The notes under the pieces are model-generated. The model did not search any database. It saw nothing but the letters and a program-made list of their open reading frames with translations, and was not told the DNA's origin. From CAVSXS01 sp963767715 (GTDB lineage: Bacteria; Chloroflexota; Ktedonobacteria; Ktedonobacterales; Ktedonobacteraceae), in the NCBI GenBank assembly GCA_963767715.1, contig CAVYFA010000001.1, positions 558,001 through 622,000 on the forward strand: DNA of 64,000 nucleotides, in the 5' to 3' direction. Shown piece by piece: positions 43,597 to 52,970 of the stretch. Position 1 is the stretch's first letter. Each line of letters opens with the position of its first letter. The translations under genes and the position numbers were made by a program.

Positions 43597-44679
43597 TTAC
43601 ATCGCGGGCCAGACCTGCACGGTGTTGTCGGTGCTGCCGGAGGCGATCTGCTTGCCGTCGGGGGACCATGCGACGGTATTGACATCCTGGCCGGAGGTGA
43701 AGTGGCCCCAGTAGTAGTCGATGTGGCCACGATAGGTGTAGACGTGGTCACCGGTCAGGGCATCCCAGACCTGCACGGTGCCGTCCGCGCCGCCTGAGGC
43801 GATGCGTTTGCCATTGGGCGACCAGGCGAGCGTGAAGACCTCGTCGCTGTGACCCGTGTAGACGTACGCCTCAGACGCGGTTGATATGTCCCAGACTTCT
43901 ACCGTTGAGTCATCCCTGCCGACCGCGAGGTACTTGCCGTCGGGTGAGAAGGCGACGGAGAGCGCGCTGCCGCCATGCGGGCCAAAGTAGCCAATGCTTC
44001 TGGCGGTTGCGGCATCTATCAGGATAGCAGGGCCGGCGCTGCCGATAGCAACATGCTTGCCATCGGGCGACCAGGCCACGGCGTTAGAAGCCACCGGGCC
44101 GCCGCGGGCATTGGATGAGCCTACATAGGTAGCGAGACGCTGCCCGGTCAGCGCCTTCCAGATCTGCACAGTTCCATCATTGCTTGCCGAGGCGATGCGC
44201 TGGCCATCAGGGGACCAGGCCACGTCGAAGACGCCGTCCGTATGGCCACGATAAGTATAGACCGTCGCGCCGGTGGTCGGGTTCCAGATCTGAACGGTGG
44301 CATCGATACCGCCCGACGCAATGTATTGCCCGTTGGGTGACCAGGCTAATGTCAGCACATCGCCGGAATGGCCCCGATAGGTCAGCACGTGCCCACCGTT
44401 AGCGGCATCCCATATCTGCACCGTACCATCGCCGCTGGCCGAGGCGATACGTTTGCCATCGGGCGACCAGGCGACAGCGCTGACGTAATTGCTGTGCCCG
44501 TTGTAGGTGAAATGCTCGGGCGCTGAAACAAAATGCACAACAAAGGCGGCGTCAGAGCTCACATTGGTAAACACGAGGAGTAGAAGGATCAAAACCGCCA
44601 GGATGCCAAGCGCGATATACAGGCGTGAATGCGAACGCCGGGGCTGTGACGGCTTGAGCGGTTTGTCCAGCATAGACAT
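43597..44679 (-). CDS. Membrane-anchored WD40 beta-propeller protein
   Basis: A 360-residue protein with a basic N terminus, one membrane segment (about residues 20-42, LYIALGILAVLILLLLVFT) and seven WD40 repeats forming one full propeller outside the membrane. Blades follow the pattern AWSPDGKRIASASGDGTVQIWD; the fourth is degenerate (VAIGSAGPAILID) and the seventh is split by an insertion (YYWGHFTSGQD). There is no catalytic motif. It probably acts as a protein-interaction platform at the cell surface. It stands alone on the minus strand. Confidence 0.9.
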   Translation of the reverse strand: MSMLDKPLKPSQPRRSHSRLYIALGILAVLILLLLVFTNVSSDAAFVVHFVSAPEHFTYNGHSNYVSAVAWSPDGKRIASASGDGTVQIWDAANGGHVLTYRGHSGDVLTLAWSPNGQYIASGGIDATVQIWNPTTGATVYTYRGHTDGVFDVAWSPDGQRIASASNDGTVQIWKALTGQRLATYVGSSNARGGPVASNAVAWSPDGKHVAIGSAGPAILIDAATARSIGYFGPHGGSALSVAFSPDGKYLAVGRDDSTVEVWDISTASEAYVYTGHSDEVFTLAWSPNGKRIASGGADGTVQVWDALTGDHVYTYRGHIDYYWGHFTSGQDVNTVAWSPDGKQIASGSTDNTVQVWPAM

Positions 44680-44789
44680 CGATGGGACTCCTTCGTACAG
44701 CGAGTATCAGGCAAGTTATGCCCATTATACTACGACAATGAGGTGAAACCATTCACACGTGGTGAGCGGACGAGGGGAGCGCATACCTC

Positions 44790-44818
44790 TTGACGCAACT
44801 ACTCCCATCACCTAGAAT
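44790..44818 (+). promoter_or_regulatory. Promoter of the HTH regulator gene
   Basis: TTGACG at 44790-44795, 17 bases, TAGAAT at 44813-44818. The leader is about 45 bases and ends in AGGAGGGG before ATG 44871. Confidence 0.7.
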
Positions 44819-44870
44819 GCGTACAGTAAGATGAGCGCCAGGGCGACCTCAATATATGGCAGGAGGGGTT

Positions 44871-45515
44871 ATGACACCGCCGCGAACCGAGGATGAATGG
44901 TTGAGCCTGCGTGAAGCAGCCGATCTGCTGGGGATGCACCCGGCGACGGTACGCCTGTGGGCGGATCGCAACCAACTCCCGTCGCGTCGTACGAACGGTG
45001 GGCACCGGCGTTTCCGCCGCGCAGATATCGAGGCTCGCCTGCACCAGGAAACGGAACGCAGGCCGGGACCTTCGGCGCAATTGCTGGTGCAGAGCGTGCT
45101 TGGGCGTGTGCGTTTCGCCTTCACCGATGGCACGCTCAGCGCGTTCTCCTGGTATGCGCACTTCAATGAAGCCGCACGCGATGCCTATCGCAGCCTGGGA
45201 CGGCGCGTGCTGGAGCTTCTGCTGCGTGCCCTGACCGATACAACCTCCGACGAAGACCTGCGAGCCGAGGCGCTGCAAATCGGAAAAGCTTACGGCTCGA
45301 TTACTCGTGAGTCGCATGTACCCGTCGCTGATGCCGTGCGCGCCTTTCTCTATTTTCGCAGCCTGGTCGACGAAAGCGTGCTGCAACTGGCCCAGGTGCA
45401 GGGCAGCCGCGACCGCGATCACCAGGATATTCCCTGGGCCGAAAGCCTGTACCAGATCCAGACGCTTACGAACGAGATTCTCCCTGCGCTGATCGAGGCG
45501 GCACTGGAAGAGTGA
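44871..45515 (+). CDS. MerR/excisionase-type HTH protein with helical C-terminal domain
   Basis: A 214-residue protein. ATG 44871 is chosen over 44856 because AGGAGGGG lies between them. Residues 8-60 form an excisionase/MerR-like winged helix (LSLREAADLLGMHPATVRLWAD; RRTNGGHRRFRRADIEARL). The rest is an all-helical domain of about 140 residues with no recognised ligand motif (LRAEALQIGKAYGSITRES; ADAVRAFLYFRSLVDES), resembling the sensing region of RsbRD-like regulators in length only. Probably a DNA-binding regulator. It lies 137 bases before the PBP gene. Confidence 0.85.
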   Translation: MTPPRTEDEWLSLREAADLLGMHPATVRLWADRNQLPSRRTNGGHRRFRRADIEARLHQETERRPGPSAQLLVQSVLGRVRFAFTDGTLSAFSWYAHFNEAARDAYRSLGRRVLELLLRALTDTTSDEDLRAEALQIGKAYGSITRESHVPVADAVRAFLYFRSLVDESVLQLAQVQGSRDRDHQDIPWAESLYQIQTLTNEILPALIEAALEE

Positions 45516-45652
45516 TGATCAAGCATTACTTTTTTAGAGCAACAAATCAGACTCTTCCGCGCGTCTAACATAGTGAAGCAGCAAACATACAACTCAGCAT
45601 TGTATTCCAGCTATCTATGTTATGTTTACTCTAAAAGAGCAAGGAAGCGCGT

Positions 45653-48355
45653 ATGCCAGCCGAAAATGGGGAACCTTTCGAACATTTCGACGCGAATGCC
45701 AACATAGCTGCTGGGGATGCTGGCAAAGAGGCAATCCTGGAAGTGCCGGAAGAGGCGTTCGCAGTTGAGGTCGAGATCGTTGATGAGCCTGAAATCAGGT
45801 TGACCGTCGATCTGCGAGCGTCCTGGCCGGACTTGCTGGAATCTACGCCAATGCGTCCGAGACGCTCTGCCCCGGCATATGTGCCTGATCCGCAGACTCC
45901 CGTTCCTGACCCTCTAACGCCGCTACCTGAGCTGCCGACAGTTGTGCCGGCAGTCACTCTTGTTCCCTCAACCAGAATGCCCGCCAACGTCCCGGCGCGG
46001 GCCTATTCACGCTGGCCGCTAAGCCTGAGCGCGGCACAACGCAGGAGACGGCACCGCAAGATAGTGCTACGCCATTACTCACGCAAGCACATAAAAGCCG
46101 CGCGTTCTAGAGAACGAGGCGCCAGGCTGCGTATGTGGACAATCATTACCAGTACGATACTATCGCTCCTGCTCATCTTTGTCTCGCTGGGGAGCGCGGC
46201 AGCCTACTTCGCCTATCGTTTCGTCAGCACTACCCAACATACTTTTGACCAGAGTGTGCAGACTATCCGCGACCTCCTACCGCCCGATAACTTGAAAATT
46301 TATGATAGTAAAGGCGTTCTGCTCGATCAATTGACGGATAACGGTATTCACACCACCGTGAGCTTTGACCAGATCGCGCCCGACCTGCGTAACGCAACGG
46401 TGGCCACGGAAGATAAGAATTTCTGGAATAACGAGGGGGTTGATCCCCTCGGCATCATTCGCGCATTCCTCACCAACCTGCAAGATGGGCGCGTGGTGGA
46501 AGGTGGCAGCACCATCACTCAGCAGCTTATCAAGAACCTCATCGTCGGCAATTCCTCTACAATTGTGCGCAAGCTGGAAGAGGTAGTGCTCGCCCCACAG
46601 TTGAACAGCAACTACTCGAAACAAGATATCCTGGCAATGTACCTGAATACCATCTACTATGGGCACCAGGCCTACGGCATCGATGCAGCCGCCAACGTCT
46701 ACTTCGGCCTGCGCGATACCCCCGGCCATTTCGCCGCTTCACAACTAGACCTGGCACAATCTGCCCTGTTGGCGGCTCTACCCAGCAATCCTTCGCTCTA
46801 TGACCCGCTAGTCAACTTCCAGGGCGTGACTAATCGCTTCGAAAGCGTGCTCGGTCTGATGTATGAACAGGGCTACGTTACCAACATCCAGCGCTACGAT
46901 GCTATTCGCGAAGAGCAAGAGACGCACTTCTTCAAGATCAATGCCGCGCTGGTGAATCGCGCACCCCACTTCATCAACCTTGTACTTACCCAGCTCCAGC
47001 AGATGTTCCACATGCGACAGCGCAGCGACCTCTCGCGTTCGGGGCTGGTGGTATACACGACGCTCGATATCACATTGCAGGACAAAATCCAGAAGATCAT
47101 GCAGGCGCATATTGCCGAGTTGCGCGATACCAACCACGTCACCAATTCGGCCGAGGTACTGATCGATTTCCATACCGGGGCGGTACTCTCGCTGCTCGGC
47201 AGCATCAATTATTACGACAACTCTATTGATGGCCAGGTTGATGTCACCCAGGCGTACCGGCAGCCCGGATCGTCGTTCAAGCCATACGTCTATGTGACAG
47301 CGTTCGCCCAGGGAGCTTCACCCGCGCAGGCTATCGATGACAAGCAAACGACGTTCCCTGTGCCCGACTCAAACCCGGACACCTTTACTCCATCGAACTA
47401 CGACCAGCGCTTTCATGGGCATATGACGCTGCGCTGCGCCCTGCAAAACTCGCTCAACGTGCCGGGCGTGCTGGTCCTCAATCACGTTGGCGTAGCCAAC
47501 GCCTTGCAGACAGCTAAAAATATGGGCATTACGTCTTACCAGGGGACGCCCGGCCTGTCGATGGTACTGGGCGGCCTCGGCATTCGCCTGATCGACCATA
47601 CCTCGGCCATGGGAACCTTCGCCGATGGCGGGGTGCACGTCCCCTACTACTACATCAATAAGGTCGTGATGGGAACCACCGGCCAGGTGATGTTCCAGCA
47701 CCAAATTAACCCGGGAGTGCGCGTCATCAGCCCACAGTTAGCCTATATGATGACGAATGTGCTGAGCGACAACACCGATCGCATCCCAGAATTCTTCGAC
47801 TGCAACGTGCTACAACTTTACTCGAACTCGCAGCGAGATTGCTGGAACGGCAATCGCGGCACGGTGCGCCCCGCAGCCGCCAAGACAGGCACGACCAACG
47901 ATTTCAAAGATAACTGGACGGTCGGCTACACGACCGACTTCGTAATGGGCGTGTGGGCCGGAAACGACGACGACTCGCCCATGATTAATGTCTCGGGAAT
48001 CTCCGGCGCTGCCCCCATCTGGCATGACGCGATGCTCCTCGCCGAACAAGGCCACCCCATTCGCGACTTCACTTACCCCGGAGGCCTGGAACGCGCCACT
48101 GTAACCTATCCTGATGGCGTCACAAGCACCGATTGGTTCCTCCCTGGTACCGTGCCAACCTTCAGCTATGCACCACCTCCTACGCCCACCAGCGGCAAAG
48201 GCAAGACACCCATGCCAACAGCACCGGCAACCCCCAATCCGGTCAACCCGCCTCCTTCCAGCGAGCCAGCACCGACGCCGTACTGCCCAAGCTATACCTT
48301 CGCCTTCCCACCCCCGCCGAATAATGTGCAGTCGCTGGATGCAGGGTGGTGGTAA
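45653..48355 (+). CDS. Class A penicillin-binding protein (PBP1a-type)
   Basis: A 900-residue bifunctional peptidoglycan synthase. A cytoplasmic N-terminal region of about 160 residues is acidic, then Pro-rich and basic. One membrane helix (about 162-185) follows, then the GT51 domain with catalytic E253 in VATEDKNFWNN and EGGSTITQQLIKN. The transpeptidase domain has S540 in QPGSSFKPY, SLN in LQNSLNVPG and K744 in AKTGTTNDF. The C-terminal tail is Pro/Thr-rich and probably spans the wall. The ribosome site is AAGGAAG. The stop is eight bases from an ISL3 insertion. Confidence 0.95.
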   Translation: MPAENGEPFEHFDANANIAAGDAGKEAILEVPEEAFAVEVEIVDEPEIRLTVDLRASWPDLLESTPMRPRRSAPAYVPDPQTPVPDPLTPLPELPTVVPAVTLVPSTRMPANVPARAYSRWPLSLSAAQRRRRHRKIVLRHYSRKHIKAARSRERGARLRMWTIITSTILSLLLIFVSLGSAAAYFAYRFVSTTQHTFDQSVQTIRDLLPPDNLKIYDSKGVLLDQLTDNGIHTTVSFDQIAPDLRNATVATEDKNFWNNEGVDPLGIIRAFLTNLQDGRVVEGGSTITQQLIKNLIVGNSSTIVRKLEEVVLAPQLNSNYSKQDILAMYLNTIYYGHQAYGIDAAANVYFGLRDTPGHFAASQLDLAQSALLAALPSNPSLYDPLVNFQGVTNRFESVLGLMYEQGYVTNIQRYDAIREEQETHFFKINAALVNRAPHFINLVLTQLQQMFHMRQRSDLSRSGLVVYTTLDITLQDKIQKIMQAHIAELRDTNHVTNSAEVLIDFHTGAVLSLLGSINYYDNSIDGQVDVTQAYRQPGSSFKPYVYVTAFAQGASPAQAIDDKQTTFPVPDSNPDTFTPSNYDQRFHGHMTLRCALQNSLNVPGVLVLNHVGVANALQTAKNMGITSYQGTPGLSMVLGGLGIRLIDHTSAMGTFADGGVHVPYYYINKVVMGTTGQVMFQHQINPGVRVISPQLAYMMTNVLSDNTDRIPEFFDCNVLQLYSNSQRDCWNGNRGTVRPAAAKTGTTNDFKDNWTVGYTTDFVMGVWAGNDDDSPMINVSGISGAAPIWHDAMLLAEQGHPIRDFTYPGGLERATVTYPDGVTSTDWFLPGTVPTFSYAPPPTPTSGKGKTPMPTAPATPNPVNPPPSSEPAPTPYCPSYTFAFPPPPNNVQSLDAGWW

Positions 48356-48363
48356 ATAATAAT

Positions 48364-48400
48364 GGTTCATCGTCACTTTTGGTGAATCCGCCCGCTTGCT
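48364..48400. repeat. ISL3-family left terminal inverted repeat
   Basis: The 37 bases from GGTTCATCG to CCCGCTTGCT match the reverse complement of 50382-50418 with five mismatches. They begin eight bases after the PBP stop codon. Confidence 0.88.
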
Positions 48401-48572
48401 ACAAACGATGCGGTGAGAGTAGGAAGAACTTTCCAACGATTGGGGAAGAAGCGGTTTCGCCCATCGAGACCAGACTAAATGCTTCCCTGTTGAACTAGCG
48501 GGATCAGCATCCAGGAAGAGACCTGTGGCCTCATGAGCAGCAGCAGAAAGCGGAGCTATTCCGCAGCTGCTC

Positions 48573-50301
48573 CTAGGCGACATGAAGGACGCGGAGGCGA
48601 AGGAGCTCAAACTGCGCCCGTCCGTACATTTGCCGCTTCAGGCATTTGAGCCGATTGATCTGGCCTTCGACTTGCCCCTGACTCCACGGCAGGGAGCACG
48701 CCGCAGAAATGGCCGCGTAATCCTGCTGCACGCTCTTGGCGAAACTTGTGAGTTCGGGGATATAACTGCTTTTAGCTATACTGATCCACTCCTTCAGCGC
48801 CTGTGCCCGGCGCTCTTTGAGCAGGCTCAGGAAGTCTTGACTGAGCTCATACGCTCTGGACAGACTCCTCGCTGGCTTGACACAGCTGCTCGAGTTGCCG
48901 CTGCTGAGGAGCAGTGAGCTTCTCTTTGGGAAGCACAAAGAGCCAGGAGGCTTGTTGCGACGAAAGCCGCTGGCGCTTGGGAACCGTCACCGCGGTCGGG
49001 CGAGGGGGTCGTGGGCTTCCTGGAGGGGAAGGAGGAAGGTCCTTACGCCACTGCGTGATGACACGTTCCAGTTGAGCCGGTGAGCCAGCATAGCCACGCG
49101 CTTTGGCTTCCCGGAACAGTTGGCGTCCGTTGTGACACCCCGCCTGCCAGCGCTCATGTAAAAAGGGCAGATAGAGCGTCACGATGCTCTGCTGCTGTCG
49201 TCGCTTGGGACCCGAGAGCCGTTCGGGAAACTGCTCGGCTGCCAGAAAGCGCCGGACGGTCGGACGACTGATGCCCAGCGTGTCGGCAATGGCGTAGTGA
49301 CTCAGGCCCTGCCTCCGTAACGCTCGCACCTCTTCATACAAGGCATAGCGCTTCTCTCGATTCAGTTGACGGCGCCACTCGGGAGCAGTCAGCGGGCGAG
49401 CGGACGCGCCATCATCCGGTTGATTGAGAACGGCTTTGTTGACCGGAGCCGTCTGCTTCTCGTGCTCATCCGCAGACTCCTTTTGCGGTGAAGCGGGAAG
49501 TGTGGCGCAAGCCGAGTGGACCGTGCTCTCCTCCACGAAGGGCAAGCACGTACGCTTGCGGTCCAGCAGGTCTTTGAGCTTCTCCCGCACATTCTTGGTC
49601 AAGTGGAAGCGATCGGCGACTTGGGTGGCTTGCGGCGCCCCCTGTCGTGCCGCCTCCGCGTAACTCCCGGCGCGGTCTCGACTCATCACCTCGATCTCGG
49701 GATGCCCTTGGAGCCAGACTTTGACCGTTTCCGAGCGGCGATCAGGCAGCAGATCGACGACCCGGTGGCGCTCCAAATCGACCACAATCGTGCCGTAGGT
49801 CTCGCCTCGTTTGTAGGCCCAGTCGTCCACACCCACGACCCGCACCTTGGTCACCGCTGGGGAGGCTACCTCTCGCATGCCACGCAACAACGTGGGGGAG
49901 GCTACCCGCATCCCAAGCTTGGGAGCAAGCCCTGCGCCTCCTTCGCCGCCGGTCACCATCCCGAGTGCCTGCAAGGCGGCACGTAAGCGCTTCGTCATGC
50001 GCGCCCAGGGCTGCACGAGATCAGGGAGCCGTTCGGTGAAGATCTTGCGGGGACAGGTCGGGGTACGACAAAAGAACTTGCGTACCTCCAGAGACAAGCT
50101 GATCGGCTTCAAGCCACAGGGCGCATCAGCCACCACGCGCCGATAGCGACTATGCACAGACTCGGAAGCCTGCCCACACAGCGGGCAGTGAGCAGCCAGT
50201 TGGGTGGAAACCAGGTGGACCCGTAGACCAGTCGCTGTTGGGGTGATCTGATCAATCCTGAGGTCCGGGGATAACGAGAGCAAAAGCGTCCCTTCCATCA
50301 T
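48573..50301 (-). pseudogene. ISL3-family transposase, frameshifted
   Basis: ATG 50301 (MMEGTLLLSL) follows GGAGGAAG; a start at 50427 would lie outside the element. The N-terminal zinc-finger region has CPLCGQ and CRTPTCPRKIF. The DDE domain includes VVGVDDWAYKRGETYGTIV, SRDRAGSYAEAARQGAP and DRFHLTKNVREKL, and an HTH of resolvase type lies further on (GLSHYAIADTLGISRPTV). The first frame stops at 48847 after EESVQSV. The conserved C-terminal end (AYELSQDF; LPWSQGQVEGQINRLK) continues in another frame to 48573. The 1729-base span is 3n+1, so one base has been gained. Inactive unless ribosomes shift frame there. Confidence 0.88.
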
Positions 50302-50381
50302 CGCGTTCTTCCTCCAAAAGAATAAGCAGCCCTGCTGCTGGTGTTCCTCACAGTATACCACGCCCCAGTCCTCTCCTCCTA

Positions 50382-50418
50382 AGCAAGCAGGCAGATTCAC
50401 CAAAAGCGGCGGTGAACC
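50382..50418. repeat. ISL3-family right terminal inverted repeat
   Basis: The 37 bases from AGCAAGCAGG to GGTGAACC pair with the left end at 48364-48400. The outer bases GGTTCA(C/T)CG(C/T)C are shared at both ends. Confidence 0.88.
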
Positions 50419-50445
50419 CCTTTTCATTTGAGTGAATACGTATCA

Positions 50446-50474
50446 TTGTAAAATTACCCTTCGTAATGTATAAT
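50446..50474 (+). promoter_or_regulatory. Promoter upstream of the rsgA leader
   Basis: TTGTAA at 50446-50451, exactly 17 bases, TATAAT at 50469-50474. It lies 28 bases beyond the insertion-sequence end. The start would be near 50481, giving a long leader of about 300 bases before the probable rsgA start at 50783. Confidence 0.7.
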
Positions 50475-50578
50475 TCCACTAGCCGCTGCACACGCTTGAA
50501 AAGCGCACAGACATGCACGCGGCGTTAAGAGTTGAAATCGCATAAATTCTGGCTTCGCCAGTTAGAGGAGGTGCAAGT

Positions 50579-50677
50579 ATGGGAAAGCAGGCATATGGAT
50601 TGACTGTGCTTGTACGCACCTTGTCTACCTGCCGGGAGTATTGCGAGCATCGGCCGCGCAGGTCGCTCCGCTCGTGA
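50579..50677 (+). CDS. Possible leader peptide upstream of rsgA (32 residues)
   Basis: ATG 50579 has an excellent ribosome site (GAGGAGG) nine bases upstream and opens a 32-codon reading ending at TGA 50675-50677. The product begins MGKQAYGLTVLV and ends in an Arg-rich stretch (EHRPRRSLRS). Immediately after the stop, TGGCGACC (50685-50692) and GGTCGCCA (50697-50704) form an 8-bp hairpin with a 4-base loop, and a run of seven T lies further on before rsgA. The layout suggests a translated leader that affects rsgA expression. It matches no known leader. Confidence 0.4.
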   Translation: MGKQAYGLTVLVRTLSTCREYCEHRPRRSLRS

Positions 50678-50782
50678 AGTGTCGTGGCGACCACGCGGTC
50701 GCCAGGTGCAATCCCTCCGCACGGTAGACATCAGTACATTGATGAAACCGTGTTTTTTTATGCTCCTGGAGGGAACAAAGCA

Positions 50783-51820
50783 TTGATCGATGACCCGGAG
50801 ATACTGACCGGCGTGGTATTGAACGGTGCGCATGGAATCTACGACGTTCATACCGACAATGGCGTCCTGCGCTGCACATTGCGCGGCAAGCTCAAGAAGA
50901 CCTTCGCGCAGGCGCAATCGACCAGGTCTTTCAGCAAAGCCAGGCCTCGCGACGATAAATTGCTCGCACTGCCGAAATCTCAACGCACTTCACAGCGTGA
51001 GCAGCGAGAAGCCGGGCCTTTGCCCATGCGCCTCACCGTAGGCGATTATGTAAAACTGCGCCAGCTCGACGAGCGTAACGGCATGATCGAAGAGGTCCTG
51101 CCTCGCCAGAGCGAATTGTCGCGCAGAGATGTTAGCTCAACCGCGAAAAGGGCCGTTCAGCAGACGCTGCTCGCCAACCTCAACCAGGTGGCGCTGGTTT
51201 TTGCCACTGCCCAGCCCGAGCCCCATTTTGGGATGCTCGATCGCTACCTCGCCATCTGTGAATCGGCCGGTGTGCGAGCGCTCATCTGTCTGAATAAAGC
51301 CGACCTGCCGCATGAGCCCGATGTCGATGAGGCCGCGGCCCTGTATGCCAGACTGGGCTACGCTGTCAACTGGACGAGTGCGATCACCGGCCAGGGCATC
51401 GATGAGTTACGCTCACTGCTGAAAGAGTATACCACCCTCTTCTCCGGGCCATCCGGTGTCGGGAAATCCTCGCTGGTGAACGCGATAGAGCCGGGTATGG
51501 CGATCAAGACAGGCTTCATTAGTGAATCGACGGGCAAGGGTAAACATACCACGACCGGTTCGCAGCTCTACCCGCTATCGGGTGGCGGCTGGCTGGCCGA
51601 TTCGGCGGGTATTCGCGCGCTGGTCGCCTGGAACGTGGCCCCCGAAGACCTGGCGGAGTGCTTTGTCGAGTTTCGCCCCTACCTCGGCGAGTGCCTGTAC
51701 TCCAACTGCCAGCACCTCGAGGAAGAGGGCTGCGCCATCCGCCAGGCCGTCGCCGATGGCGTGATCGACGCGGGGCGCTATCGCAGCTACGTGCGCATCC
51801 TGATGGGTGAGGAAAGATAA
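50783..51820 (+). CDS. rsgA: Ribosome small-subunit-dependent GTPase RsgA
   Basis: A circularly permuted GTPase that helps late 30S subunit maturation. An OB-fold domain (residues 1 to about 100, GVVLNGAHGIYDVHTDNG) precedes the GTPase with G4 as CLNKADL, G1 as GPSGVGKSSLVNAI and G3 as DSAGI, in the permuted order. The C-terminal zinc site is CLYSNCQHLEEEGC. TTG 50783 is preferred, with GGAGGG nine bases upstream; a GTG at 50684 would give 33 extra residues from a hairpin-rich leader. From TTG the protein is 345 residues. Confidence 0.93.
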   Translation: MIDDPEILTGVVLNGAHGIYDVHTDNGVLRCTLRGKLKKTFAQAQSTRSFSKARPRDDKLLALPKSQRTSQREQREAGPLPMRLTVGDYVKLRQLDERNGMIEEVLPRQSELSRRDVSSTAKRAVQQTLLANLNQVALVFATAQPEPHFGMLDRYLAICESAGVRALICLNKADLPHEPDVDEAAALYARLGYAVNWTSAITGQGIDELRSLLKEYTTLFSGPSGVGKSSLVNAIEPGMAIKTGFISESTGKGKHTTTGSQLYPLSGGGWLADSAGIRALVAWNVAPEDLAECFVEFRPYLGECLYSNCQHLEEEGCAIRQAVADGVIDAGRYRSYVRILMGEER

Positions 51821-51833
51821 GGTGTGCCAGCGA

Positions 51834-52625
51834 TTACAGCGGCAGATCGAACGAGAAAGTCGTTCCCGACATCTCATCCTCGGTTTGATCGAGGCGTAGT
51901 GTTCCGCCGTGCGCTTCTACGATGCACCTGGTGATGTAGAGTCCGAGCCCGGTGCCGCGCTGCGAAGCGCTGCCGGGCAGGCGGCTGAAGGGGCGGAAGA
52001 GCTGGTCGATATCGCCGGATGGGATGCAGACACCCGTGTTATGCACGCTGACGTGGGCTTTGTCCTGCGTTTGCCAGGCACGCACGGTGATGGTTGTCTC
52101 TTCGTCGGAATACTTGATAGCGTTATCGACCAGGTTCCCCAGCGCCTGCTGCAGGCGCCCGTAATCCCAGTTGCCGACCATCGAGGTGTCGGGGATTTCA
52201 ACGGCGAAAGCATGGTAGGGCGCGATGGGGCGCAGTTGTTCCACAACTTCCTTCACCAGTACAAGCATATCGCAGGGCGCGTACGAGAGGGTAAATTGCC
52301 CGGTCGAGAGGCGAGAAGAGTCAAGCAGATCGTTTGTCAGGCGCGTCAGGCGCCAGGCCTGGCTGACGATGATGTTGGTGCCGCGTTCGATGGTTTCGCG
52401 GCGCTGGTTAGGACGCGCCACGATTTGCGCGTAGTTGATGATAGGGGTGAGCGGGCTGCGCAACTCGTGGGCAATCATCGCGGCAAACTGCTCCTTGCGC
52501 GCGAGTTGTTCCTGTAACAGCAGATTGTTCGCTGTGAGTTCGTTGACCTGGCGCTGGAGATGCTCGATCAGTTCGTCCCGTTGCTCCCGTTGTTGTTCAT
52601 CTTGCCGTTCGTGTCGCACCTGCAT
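51834..52625 (-). CDS. Sensor-less histidine kinase
   Basis: A 263-residue kinase without membrane segment or PAS/GAF domain. ATG 52625 (MQVRHERQ) follows GAGGCGAAGG. A coiled-coil of about 45 residues rich in Gln/Glu/Arg leads into the HisKA domain with H53 in MIAHELRSPL. The HATPase domain shows N-box LGNLVDNAIKYS, G1-like VHNTGVCIPSGDID, and G2 GTGLGLYITRCIVEAHGG. The G1 box has lost the usual D-x-G-x-G Asp, so ATP binding may be weakened. No response regulator is adjacent. Signal input is likely through another protein at the coiled coil. Confidence 0.88.
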   Translation of the reverse strand: MQVRHERQDEQQREQRDELIEHLQRQVNELTANNLLLQEQLARKEQFAAMIAHELRSPLTPIINYAQIVARPNQRRETIERGTNIIVSQAWRLTRLTNDLLDSSRLSTGQFTLSYAPCDMLVLVKEVVEQLRPIAPYHAFAVEIPDTSMVGNWDYGRLQQALGNLVDNAIKYSDEETTITVRAWQTQDKAHVSVHNTGVCIPSGDIDQLFRPFSRLPGSASQRGTGLGLYITRCIVEAHGGTLRLDQTEDEMSGTTFSFDLPL

Positions 52626-52731
52626 ACCTTCGCCTCGCAAACAAGTCTGAAAATGGGATTTGTGTAAACAGTATACATGGTGAAGGTAACACAATGCAAC
52701 AAAAGAGCGGTAATAGGAGGAATGGGTTTAG

Positions 52732-52950
52732 TTACCTGCCCTGGTCCGGCAATAAATCTAGTTCTTGCAATTCTTCCCGGGCTGATTCGCTGAGCTCGGA
52801 GAGGTCCAGGCTGGGGTCGGCGTGCGCGATCAGATGGCGCAGGCGCTCAACGATGCCCTGGCGAATGTAAAAATCGTCGGTCAGCAATAATTCACCGATG
52901 GTCAGTTCAATTTGCTTGCGCTGCATAGCGGCAAGCGTCGATTCGGCCAT
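52732..52950 (-). CDS. Small hypothetical protein
   Basis: A 72-residue acidic, mainly helical protein. ATG 52950 (MAESTLAAM) follows GTGAGGCG; an upstream start at 52965 is possible. It has two helical stretches (KQIELTIGELLLTDDFYIRQ; SELSESAREELQELDLL) and no known domain. It lies 20 bases downstream of the FmdB-type gene and is probably co-transcribed with it. Confidence 0.65.
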   Translation of the reverse strand: MAESTLAAMQRKQIELTIGELLLTDDFYIRQGIVERLRHLIAHADPSLDLSELSESAREELQELDLLPDQGR

Positions 52951-52970
52951 ACACGCCTCACTCAATGCGC

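Larger units (their letters stand above)
48364..50418 (-). mobile_element. ISL3-family insertion sequence, 2055 bp
   Basis: The element is bounded by 37-bp imperfect terminal inverted repeats (48364-48400 and 50382-50418) and carries a single transposase gene on the minus strand. The eight bases outside each end (ATAATAAT on the left, CCTTTTCA on the right) do not match, so no target duplication is visible. This may mean an old insertion, a recombination product, or slightly different true ends. It lies between the PBP gene and the rsgA promoter without breaking either. Confidence 0.88.

Noticed and set aside
45532..45636. Inverted TTTTAGAG/CTCTAAAA pair before the PBP gene
   Set aside because: Only eight bases per arm with 89 bases between, AT-rich; likely chance.
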